Shown piece after piece: positions 1-5,219 of a stretch of 5,219 nt of DNA. Numbering within the stretch: the first letter of the stretch is position 1; every line of letters begins with the position of its first letter. Under the pieces are notes generated by a model, which did not search any database, had not been told where the DNA came from, and worked only from the letters and a program-made list of their open reading frames with translations. Both the position numbers and the translations under genes were made by a program. Source of the stretch: Bacteroidetes bacterium UBA6161 (GTDB lineage Bacteria > Bacteroidota > Bacteroidia > NS11-12g > UBA955); the NCBI GenBank assembly GCA_002422315.1, contig DIUJ01000008.1:1-5219 (forward strand), written 5' to 3'.

Positions 1-17
1 AAATGTATGGTTGTTTA

Positions 18-3000
18 TCAACCGACTCTAAGTTTCGCAGCATCTTTCCATAAGAAGTGAGGCAGGGATTCATTCAATTCCCACTTAATATTCATAGGTT
101 TTGCACCGTAATGATCTCGCAATTCTCCCTCTCCAACAAAAACATAACCCATAGTGTTTCCAAATTCGTCTTTGTTTTTTTCTCTTACAAATAGTAATAT
201 TTTTTTATTTGATTCTTTATGTTTTATATAAGAGAGTCCTTTGGGCGTTGTAGGTCCTGCTGAATTTTGACTTTGCCAATGAAACAATGTCTCATTGATC
301 GCATAATCATCATACATAGTAGTTGGTGAAAAATTTTCCTCTGACTTTATTAGATTAATAAAAAGTAATTCTGTGTTTAATGCTGAATTTTCAGCTATCC
401 CTTCTCGACTTGATGATTTCCTTTCAAAAGTACTTAAGCCAAAAGCAGCTAAAATTTGATCTCTTGTATATCGAGAATGCACTTTTAAAGGTTGGTTGTA
501 AGGTAGGTTGATTTCAATCTCTTTAAAATCGATACTATCTATTAGAAATTCAAGTACCTCCTTTATTTCATCAACCATAACTTTGTTTCGACCTATTTCT
601 TGAATACTAAATTCTAAGGAAGAAAATCGGCCAGCTGTTTTCCAAATATCATAATATAACATCAATAACATTTGTTTTTCGTTTTCTCTAAAATCATTTA
701 TTGATATTTTAAAATCTTTCTGTGCAAGGTTTAAAATGAACTGAAAATAGGATAATGAACTACATGATAGCCATTTATTTTTAATCGATTGAACAATATC
801 AGTGACATAGATATCATTAAAATTTTTCAATTTTCCTGCTTCATTGCAAAGCTTTTTCCAACCTCCTAGTCTATAGATCAATTGAATTGGGATATTATTA
901 AATTCTATAAAATTCTTCAGATTAAATTCTAGGGTTGTATGGTGATGAAAATTTTGAATTTTCTGTACAATCTTCATTCGATTTAAAGAAGTGGCTTCAG
1001 TTATGTTTTTCAGAATAACCTGCTTTACTTTTTTTTCTAAAATTATTGAGCACCCCAAGGGTAAATGCGGAAAATTATCTTCAATTTCTTTTTTGACAGC
1101 AGTTGCAGTTTTCCCTATCATTGCCCTGAACTTGTTCTCAAAACTGTATTCTGGTCTTGCGTTTCCTACAAAATCTAGGACAGTTAAGCAATCCTTGTTG
1201 TCGGCTAATCGCAATCCGCGCCCAAGTTGCTGAAGGAATATTGTTAAACTCTCAGTTGGTCTTAAAAATAATACAGTATCTATTTCAGGTATGTCAACTC
1301 CTTCATTAAATATATCGACAACGAATAGGTAATTAATTTCCTTTTTAAGCAATTGGGTTCGCACCAAGTCACGGTTTTGATTATTTGAACTGGTTAAATA
1401 ATCTGCTTTTAATCCTGCAAAAATGAATTTCTCTGCCATAAACTTTGCATGCTCCATCGTCACACAAAAACCAATTGCACGAATATCGTTGATATCTTTT
1501 GTGTATTTCTCAAGGGCATCAATAATTTCTCTAACCCTTCTATTATTTGCCGTATAAACTGAAGATAATTCGCTAGTTACATATCTACCCCTTTCCCAAC
1601 CTACGTTCGAAAGATCAATACTGTCCGATATTCCAAAATATTGAAATGGGCAAAGAAGCTTTCTGTTTAATGCTTCTGGCAATCGAATCTCTGCAGCAAT
1701 TCTATTATGAAAATCCTCTTGAATGTCGCCACCGTCCATTCTCTCTGGTGTTGCTGTTAAACCTAAAAGTACTTTGGGTGTGAAATATTTTATTATCTCT
1801 CTATAGCTACTAGCAGTGAGATGATGACACTCATCAATTACAATATAATCAAAGTACTCGGGAGATAAGCTAATTTCTTTTAATTGATTGTTTACTGTTT
1901 GAACAGAGGCAAAAACAAATTCAAATGAATTTGGCACTACTCCATCAAACCATAATTCACCGAAATTATTATCTCTTAAGATGCCCTTAAAAATCGAAAT
2001 CGATTGCAGTAATATTTCTCTTCTATGTGCAAGAAAAAGCAGTTTGGCTGATTGGTTCTCGTTCTTGAATCTTTTATAATCAAATGCGGAGATTACAGTT
2101 TTGCCGGTCCCTGTAGCAGCAACAACTAGGTTCTTGTGTCTATGATGAACATTACGTTCAACTTCAAGTTTTTCCAATATTTCTGATTGGAAAGGGAAAG
2201 GTTTGATGTCAAAAAAGGACAGATTTAAATCGATATTCTGCCTTGATTTACCTTGTTTTAAGGATTGGATCAATTTTTCATTGTGAATGTCATCCTCAAA
2301 TAATTCAAAATCATCACTTTGCCAATATGAATCAAAAGTTTTCTGAAATTTATCTATGATATGACTTACCTCTTTTGTTGTGATTTTTAAATTCCATTCT
2401 AAGCCATCAGTTAATGCAGATCTTGAAAAATTTGATGAGCCAATGTACCCAGTATGAAAGCCGGTATCTCTCTTGAATAGATAGGCTTTTGCATGGAGTC
2501 TTTCGTTCCCTTGGTTATAAGATATCTTAATTTGTGTGTTTTGTAGTCTGGAAAGCAATTGAATTGCCTTATAGTCAGATGCACCCATATACGTTGTTGT
2601 AATAACTCTTAACTGCCCACCCCTTTGAGTAAATTCTTTCAATTCTCTTTCAAGAATTATAATTCCTTTGAATTTTATGAAAGAGACAAGAAAATCAATG
2701 CGATTGGAGGAGAGTATCTCCTTTTTTAGTTCACTTTCAAGCGATAGGCCAACGTTACCTCCTGTAAATAATTCACTAGAAGTCAATCTTGTGTATGGGG
2801 TGATTTCTTTCAGATGCAAATCTAAGTCTGAAAAATGACTATCTATTTTGGAAAAAACGGCTTTTAGAATTTCACCCTCAATGGATATTAAGTCGTTGTC
2901 AAACTCTTCCTTTTTTAATTCCTCTTTTAGAAATAAAATGATTTTGTTAGCGATTTCAATTTGAATTTCAATTTTGTTTTCACCTTTGACATAATTCAAG

Positions 3001-3158
3001 GCATCTTTTATGGTTTGCGATAGATGTTTTGACAGAATGACTGCCGCTTCTTCCTTATCTATGCTTGTTTTTTTTATAAAATACTTCTCATTGTCTAAGT
3101 TGTATATTTTTTGTGAAACAAGTTGTGTTACCAACTCTTCGTATATTCCTTCATTCAT
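18..3158 (-). CDS. PLD-type nuclease / SF2 helicase / DUF3427-like fusion protein
   Basis: This 1046-aa protein is predicted to be an ATP-dependent DNA translocase or helicase joined to a nuclease. Residues 1-120 are helical and unassigned. Residues about 125-280 form a phospholipase-D-type domain with H222-x-K224 and, after it, G240-S241-x-N243; the usual Asp of the HKD motif is shifted (D231). The helicase core spans about 315-660: Walker A ATGTGKT (348-354), FLAHRRE (375-381), DECH (442-445), TAT (468-470), a motif V region NEGVDIP (618-624) and QQLGRGLR (643-650). Residues 700-890 are a helical linker. Residues about 895-1040 match my memory of DUF3427, including FSPTTMYDDYAI and LFHWQSQ. 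The domain order and length are usual for this family, whose members are often found near restriction and other defence genes. The precise substrate is unknown. All helicase motifs are intact, so the protein is probably active. The start ATG follows an A-rich leader (ACTTAAAAAT), as is common in Bacteroidota. The stop codon lies 18 bases from the window edge. Confidence 0.93.
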   Translation of the reverse strand: MNEGIYEELVTQLVSQKIYNLDNEKYFIKKTSIDKEEAAVILSKHLSQTIKDALNYVKGENKIEIQIEIANKIILFLKEELKKEEFDNDLISIEGEILKAVFSKIDSHFSDLDLHLKEITPYTRLTSSELFTGGNVGLSLESELKKEILSSNRIDFLVSFIKFKGIIILERELKEFTQRGGQLRVITTTYMGASDYKAIQLLSRLQNTQIKISYNQGNERLHAKAYLFKRDTGFHTGYIGSSNFSRSALTDGLEWNLKITTKEVSHIIDKFQKTFDSYWQSDDFELFEDDIHNEKLIQSLKQGKSRQNIDLNLSFFDIKPFPFQSEILEKLEVERNVHHRHKNLVVAATGTGKTVISAFDYKRFKNENQSAKLLFLAHRREILLQSISIFKGILRDNNFGELWFDGVVPNSFEFVFASVQTVNNQLKEISLSPEYFDYIVIDECHHLTASSYREIIKYFTPKVLLGLTATPERMDGGDIQEDFHNRIAAEIRLPEALNRKLLCPFQYFGISDSIDLSNVGWERGRYVTSELSSVYTANNRRVREIIDALEKYTKDINDIRAIGFCVTMEHAKFMAEKFIFAGLKADYLTSSNNQNRDLVRTQLLKKEINYLFVVDIFNEGVDIPEIDTVLFLRPTESLTIFLQQLGRGLRLADNKDCLTVLDFVGNARPEYSFENKFRAMIGKTATAVKKEIEDNFPHLPLGCSIILEKKVKQVILKNITEATSLNRMKIVQKIQNFHHHTTLEFNLKNFIEFNNIPIQLIYRLGGWKKLCNEAGKLKNFNDIYVTDIVQSIKNKWLSCSSLSYFQFILNLAQKDFKISINDFRENEKQMLLMLYYDIWKTAGRFSSLEFSIQEIGRNKVMVDEIKEVLEFLIDSIDFKEIEINLPYNQPLKVHSRYTRDQILAAFGLSTFERKSSSREGIAENSALNTELLFINLIKSEENFSPTTMYDDYAINETLFHWQSQNSAGPTTPKGLSYIKHKESNKKILLFVREKNKDEFGNTMGYVFVGEGELRDHYGAKPMNIKWELNESLPHFLWKDAAKLRVG

Positions 3159-3268
3159 ATTTTTAAGTTTTCAATAAATATGGGGAGCCTTCAGCACCGC
3201 CGTTGTTGCGGGCTACTTGGCTCGTTGTCAGCACGGAAACGGCAATTAACATATAGTTTTTGTTAGCA
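3159..3268. other. Intergenic junction with GC-rich hairpin, upstream of the helicase gene
   Basis: No gene or clear promoter is seen here. A GC-rich stretch holds a symmetric folded structure: GAGCC (3185-3189) pairs with GGCTC (3219-3223), and CCGC (3197-3200) with GCGG (3208-3211). The two internal loops and the terminal loop are 7 nt each. An alternative pairing is GCCGTT (3199-3204) with AACGGC (3238-3243). No T run follows on the minus strand, so it does not look like an intrinsic terminator. GGCAATTAAC (3241-3250), close to the GTTAGCATTA boundary, may be the right edge of the helicase unit. Confidence 0.4.
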
Positions 3269-3271
3269 TTA
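3262..3271. repeat. Boundary inverted repeat of the GIY-YIG unit, left copy
   Basis: GTTAGCATTA here is the exact reverse complement of TAATGCTAAC at 4180-4189, so the pair encloses both GIY-YIG frames. The last three bases are the stop codon (TAA on the minus strand) of the downstream fragment, so the coding region fills the unit to its edge. Confidence 0.7.
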
Positions 3272-3862
3272 GTTATTCATTAATTTGTCTTGTATATCCT
3301 TAAAAGTTTTTCCGCTTTTGTTAACCCACTCCGTAAATCCATTGGAATTTCGTCCTAAAACCATGTTTGCTGCTGCACTCGGACTGTTAAAGATTGCATC
3401 CTCAGCAAACACTAATTTGTCTTGATCCTCAATAAGTATTTTAGTTTCTTTTAGTTTCTTTCTCATGTTACGATAAGTGTCTGTACATGATGGAGAAAGC
3501 TCTTTTTTACCTTCACTACCTTTTAAAACAATATAACCTTGGTCGGTTTCAATCATTGAAGCTTTAAAAGACTTTGTTTTTATAAAGTATATTTCATGGC
3601 CTACATCTTTCTCAAATTCGTTTGACTCAGGTGCAGTTTTTACAGTTGATGGAATAAGAAATTTAAATCCCATAACTGGAAGAATAAGTTTCATTTGCTC
3701 AAGAAAATACTCCATGTCTGAAATGTCAGCTTCATGTAGTGTCGGAATACTTGGAGAGGTTCCATTCTCTATTTGTGCTGTTTTTGCATCTAATGCTAAT
3801 TGAACAAGTCTGGATTCCAAATATTTTATTTGAGTCTTTGTCAATAATTCATCTTTGCTCAC
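3269..3862 (-). CDS. C-terminal part of a split GIY-YIG nuclease, with DUF4357-like domain
   Basis: This 197-aa frame reads as the second half of a GIY-YIG/DUF4357 protein of about 295 aa. Residues 10-25 (KYLESRLVQLA) carry E16, which matches the metal-binding Glu of GIY-YIG nucleases, so the catalytic domain continues across the gene boundary. Residues 47-70 are a helical segment ending in FKFLIP. Residues about 88-195 hold IYFIKTK, GYIVLKGS and the DUF4357 hallmark SPSAAANMVLGR..NGFTEW (160-179), followed by KSGKTFKDI. The predicted GTG start overlaps the upstream stop as GTGA, which looks like translational coupling. However, inserting one T in the preceding T run gives a continuous ...LVFFVSKDELL, so I think GTG is a Val codon of the intact gene and not a true start. 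Alone, this fragment lacks the GIY, YIG and Arg motifs and should not be a nuclease. Its stop codon lies inside the 10-bp boundary repeat at 3262-3271. Confidence 0.85.
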   Translation of the reverse strand: MSKDELLTKTQIKYLESRLVQLALDAKTAQIENGTSPSIPTLHEADISDMEYFLEQMKLILPVMGFKFLIPSTVKTAPESNEFEKDVGHEIYFIKTKSFKASMIETDQGYIVLKGSEGKKELSPSCTDTYRNMRKKLKETKILIEDQDKLVFAEDAIFNSPSAAANMVLGRNSNGFTEWVNKSGKTFKDIQDKLMNN

Positions 3863-3870
3863 GAAAAAAC
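3859..3870 (-). other. Frameshift site: T6 run at the junction of the GIY-YIG halves
   Basis: The minus strand reads GTT TTT TCG TGA, with six T (A run at 3864-3869 on the plus strand). Seven T would read GTT TTT TTC GTG AGC and fuse the two frames as V-F-F-V-S-K. A tRNA-Phe on TTT could also slip back one base and re-pair perfectly, and polymerase slippage on the T run is possible. I see no clear stimulatory hairpin or internal Shine-Dalgarno sequence, so a simple indel or sequencing error is the first explanation. Confidence 0.75.
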
Positions 3871-4149
3871 TAATTCTTTAAAGTCTTTATTTGGATCGCT
3901 AAGATGTTGTTTTATTCTAACACGAATATTCTCCGCCTCTCCAATATAAATTCTCTCATCAAAAGCATCTTCTGATGGATCACCTTTTAAAAAGTAAATT
4001 CCAGGATTATCAAATTCCTGCCTTGACATGATTTTACTTATTGATGCCCTTGGGCTGTAAATAGCTTTTCCAACCCAATTACCAATTTCGCTTAGTCTTG
4101 GCCCGTATTCGGTACCGTCAATCATATAAACTGTTAATTTTTTACCCAT
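3859..4149 (-). CDS. N-terminal part of a split GIY-YIG nuclease
   Basis: This 96-aa frame carries the first half of a GIY-YIG nuclease domain: GIY at 50-52, YIG at 68-70, and ENIRVRIKQH (73-82), which supplies the catalytic Arg. Residues 1-48 form the N-terminal extension (YGPR, IGNWVGKAIYSPRASI) that I associate with GIY-YIG/DUF4357 proteins. The frame stops at TGA directly after KELVFS, before the catalytic Glu, which lies in the next frame (E16 of the downstream fragment). Family members normally run on without a break, so this is probably a frameshifted gene, a sequence error in a homopolymer, or a gene needing slippage for full-length product. The ATG follows GAGACAAAAG, a weak purine-rich leader, and lies 30 nt inside the TAATGCTAAC boundary repeat. 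The start is well supported because the N-terminal extension begins there. Confidence 0.85.
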   Translation of the reverse strand: MGKKLTVYMIDGTEYGPRLSEIGNWVGKAIYSPRASISKIMSRQEFDNPGIYFLKGDPSEDAFDERIYIGEAENIRVRIKQHLSDPNKDFKELVFS

Positions 4150-4179
4150 CTTTTGTCTCTTGTAGTATGTCTTTATGTT

Positions 4180-4189
4180 TAATGCTAAC
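4180..4189. repeat. Boundary inverted repeat of the GIY-YIG unit, right copy
   Basis: TAATGCTAAC is the perfect 10-bp partner of 3262-3271. It lies 30 nt upstream of the ATG of the GIY-YIG frame. The base that follows is G (AACG), as also at the right copy of the neighbouring unit. Confidence 0.7.
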
Positions 4190-4291
4190 GTTTTGGCGCT
4201 TTGCGCAGGCGGGGATTTTTAGCACCAAACTTCATTGGATGTACAAAACTGTCATAGAATCACTTACCCCCCCCCAATGCGTGTAGGTGCT

Positions 4292-4300
4292 GTTATGCCT
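4292..4300. repeat. Boundary inverted repeat of the glycosylase-like unit, left copy
   Basis: GTTATGCCT is the exact reverse complement of AGGCATAAC at 5087-5095. It lies 16 nt beyond the stop codon of the glycosylase-like gene and directly abuts the palindrome arm that ends in GGTGCT. Confidence 0.7.
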
Positions 4301-4316
4301 TCGTGCTTCTTTTCTG

Positions 4317-5054
4317 TCAGTTGTCATTTGTCAATAAATTCAAAAAGTCTTGTGCCTTTGCTTTAATAGTTTCTATCATTTCGTTGTTTTTGTCACTTTC
4401 TTTTAAAGCCCAATATTTGTTTTCATTCCATTCAAATGTTCTGTTGTCACCCGAACCATTTTGTGTCATAAACCCCCAAAACCATAAGTCGTCCCAAACT
4501 TCAATTTGTTGTCCGTTATACTTTGATTTAAGGATGTTGTTCACTTTGTCAAAGTCCCAATTTTTGGAATTGTCTAACTTTTTGAAAATAGCAATTATTA
4601 CTGCGTCAACCGGTAAATAAAAAATGTCATTATTGGAAATCGTGTTTGGAACATCATCCCATATTTTTAAGTTTTCTGAGTATTGTCCATTGTGTAGGTG
4701 ATAAATACTTTTTGTAAATAGTGCAGCAGTCTTTTTTCCCCATCCTTCTTGATTTTTCATGCCGTTGTAAAGACTGTCAAAGTTTAATGGTTGGTTTGGA
4801 TTTATTTTGTGAATGAATTTGCGCATTGAAGTCATACAACTAGTGTCCTGAAATATGTTTTTGTAAAAACTTGCAAGACTGTCAATTTTGGGTTGGCTTT
4901 GAGTGTTTGCAATATGATAAAGCAGTGATATAATCTTTTCTGTCTTGTCGTTGTAAGGTGAAATAACTGATTTGTAAAACCTGTCTTGCAACGTATGGTT
5001 AAACTGTCTGTTTTCGTTTAAAAAGTTAAAAATATTTTTAAGTCTATCATTCAT
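4317..5054 (-). CDS. Unrecognised protein with HhH-GPD DNA glycosylase-like core
   Basis: I do not recognise this 245-aa protein as a named family. Its middle resembles a helix-hairpin-helix DNA glycosylase: EGWGKKTAALFTKSI (103-117) matches the pattern GxGxKTAxLxxxxx of the hairpin, and about 30 residues later LPVDAVIIAIFKKL (147-160) matches the PVDxHVxRVxxRL segment, in which the Asp (here D150) is catalytic. The residue after D is Ala, not the usual Thr or Val, and the His is missing. K107 or K108 lies near the place of the catalytic Lys of bifunctional enzymes. Residues 185-198 (EVWDDLWFWGFMTQ) are Trp-rich and sit where glycosylases have their last core helix. There is only one Cys (C73), so no iron-sulphur cluster. 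The first 90 residues are helical and unassigned. Base excision or modified-base recognition is an inference. Asp is coded mostly by GAC, unlike the helicase gene. The gene lies inside its own inverted repeat and has a promoter upstream. Confidence 0.8.
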   Translation of the reverse strand: MNDRLKNIFNFLNENRQFNHTLQDRFYKSVISPYNDKTEKIISLLYHIANTQSQPKIDSLASFYKNIFQDTSCMTSMRKFIHKINPNQPLNFDSLYNGMKNQEGWGKKTAALFTKSIYHLHNGQYSENLKIWDDVPNTISNNDIFYLPVDAVIIAIFKKLDNSKNWDFDKVNNILKSKYNGQQIEVWDDLWFWGFMTQNGSGDNRTFEWNENKYWALKESDKNNEMIETIKAKAQDFLNLLTNDN

Positions 5055-5086
5055 TCTGTCAATATTGTCAGTGTCGTTTTAGCATG

Positions 5087-5095
5087 AGGCATAAC
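5087..5095. repeat. Boundary inverted repeat of the glycosylase-like unit, right copy
   Basis: AGGCATAAC is the perfect 9-bp partner of 4292-4300. It lies 32 nt upstream of the start codon, almost the same distance as in the GIY-YIG unit (30 nt). It is followed by GTTT, as the repeat at 4180-4189 is. Confidence 0.7.
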
Positions 5096-5140
5096 GTTTC
5101 GCAGCTACAAGAAGTTGCGTACTTCATTCACTGTCAATTA

Positions 5141-5169
5141 CAAATATAGACAAAACTTTGTTTCAACAA
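5141..5169 (-). promoter_or_regulatory. Bacteroidota-type promoter for the glycosylase-like gene
   Basis: The minus strand has TATATTTG (5141-5148), a perfect match to the Bacteroidota -7 pattern TAnnTTTG. A TTG (5167-5169) lies 18 nt upstream, and a second TTG (5164-5166) lies 15 nt upstream. Transcription would begin near 5134, giving a leader of about 80 nt that includes the small hairpin at 5100-5119. The promoter lies in the junction element, outside the repeat that bounds the gene. Confidence 0.6.
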
Positions 5170-5219
5170 TTACCAATTCTGATAAATCCCAAGCCTAGCA
5201 ATTTCTTGTAACTGCTGTT

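Larger units (their letters stand above)
4180..4300. repeat. Palindromic junction element between two gene units (attC-like)
   Basis: The element is about 120 bp. It runs from TAATGCTAACGTTT, through a perfect small hairpin GCGC-TTT-GCGC (4196-4206), to an 18-bp pair of arms: 4221-4238 (AGCACC, 6 nt, CATTGG) against 4274-4291 (CCAATG, 6 nt, GGTGCT). Thirteen of 18 positions pair, with the mismatches grouped in the middle 6 nt, and the loop is 35 nt. It ends in GTTATGCCT. Length and imperfect symmetry are like integron attC sites, but the outer cores do not fit RYYYAAC/GTTRRRY and one arm lies 31 nt from its core. It could also be a dispersed repeat or a transcript-end structure. A run of nine C lies in the loop (4267-4275). 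Confidence 0.6.
5087..5219. repeat. Palindromic junction element at the window edge (attC-like, cut off)
   Basis: The element begins AGGCATAACGTTTC. Five bases after the AAC is the arm 5101-5118 (GCAGCTACAAGAAGTTGC), which pairs with 5198-5215 at 16 of 18 positions across a 79-nt loop. The second arm is followed at once by TGTT, the last bases of the window, so the element ends TGCTGTT like the one at 4180-4300. Each arm is itself nearly palindromic: 5100-5106 can pair with 5113-5119 with one G-T pair. The loop holds the promoter of the glycosylase-like gene. No reading frame was found in this stretch. Confidence 0.6.

Noticed and set aside
991..1233. Plus-strand frame of 80 aa
   Set aside because: It lies wholly inside the helicase gene on the other strand, has no recognisable motif, and covers the strongly conserved helicase motif VI region.
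3185..3223. Intrinsic terminator after the GIY-YIG unit
   Set aside because: The stem is interrupted by 7-nt loops and is not followed by a T run on the minus strand.
3859..3862. True two-gene operon with GTGA coupling
   Set aside because: The catalytic Glu of the GIY-YIG domain lies just past the break and one added T gives a continuous family-like protein, so a split gene is more likely. Coupled translation of both parts cannot be excluded.
4098..4286. Plus-strand frame of 62 aa
   Set aside because: It overlaps the GIY-YIG start and runs through the palindromic junction; there are no family features or ribosome binding site.
4180..4300. Classical integron attC site
   Set aside because: GCATAAC has one mismatch and TGCTAAC two mismatches to RYYYAAC, one arm is far from its core, and there is no integrase or attI in view. 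I keep it only as attC-like.
4303..4620. Plus-strand frame of 105 aa with hydrophobic stretches
   Set aside because: It is antisense to the glycosylase-like gene. The hydrophobic look comes from reading the complement of polar, A-rich codons.
1..5219. CRISPR array, tRNA or rRNA genes
   Set aside because: No regularly spaced direct repeats, cloverleaf-like segments or rRNA-like stretches were found in the intergenic DNA.

Overview
The window is AT-rich DNA with four reading frames, all on the minus strand. It most likely comes from a member of the Bacteroidota. The support is low G+C coding sequence, A-rich leaders without clear Shine-Dalgarno motifs, and one good match to the Bacteroidota promoter pattern (TTG, 18 nt, TAnnTTTG) upstream of the rightmost gene. 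I cannot name a genus.

In the direction of transcription (right to left) the layout is as follows. (1) 5087-5219: a junction element with a long inverted repeat and a promoter, cut by the window edge. (2) 4317-5054: an unrecognised 245-aa protein with a helix-hairpin-helix DNA glycosylase-like core. (3) 4180-4300: a second junction element built round an imperfect palindrome. (4) 3859-4149 and 3269-3862: the two halves of what is normally one GIY-YIG nuclease/DUF4357 protein, separated by an apparent one-base deletion in a run of six T. (5) 3159-3268: a third, different junction with a GC-rich hairpin. (6) 18-3158: a 1046-aa fusion of a phospholipase-D-type nuclease, a superfamily 2 helicase and a C-terminal DUF3427-like domain.

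The most notable structure is not a gene. Two of the three gene units are bracketed by their own short perfect inverted repeats: GTTAGCATTA/TAATGCTAAC round the GIY-YIG unit, and GTTATGCCT/AGGCATAAC round the glycosylase-like unit. The repeats differ in sequence but share a GTTA...GC / GC...TAAC form. The DNA between units is palindromic and starts with AACGTTT and ends with TGCTGTT in both cases where it can be seen. This resembles an array of mobile gene cassettes separated by recombination sites, like an integron array. The sites do not fit the classical attC consensus, and no integrase lies in the window.

All the products look like DNA-processing enzymes: a glycosylase-like fold, a GIY-YIG nuclease, and a helicase-nuclease. 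That fits an accessory or defence-type region. The separate boundaries and the different codon choice suggest that the units were collected independently; they need not form one operon with a joint function.
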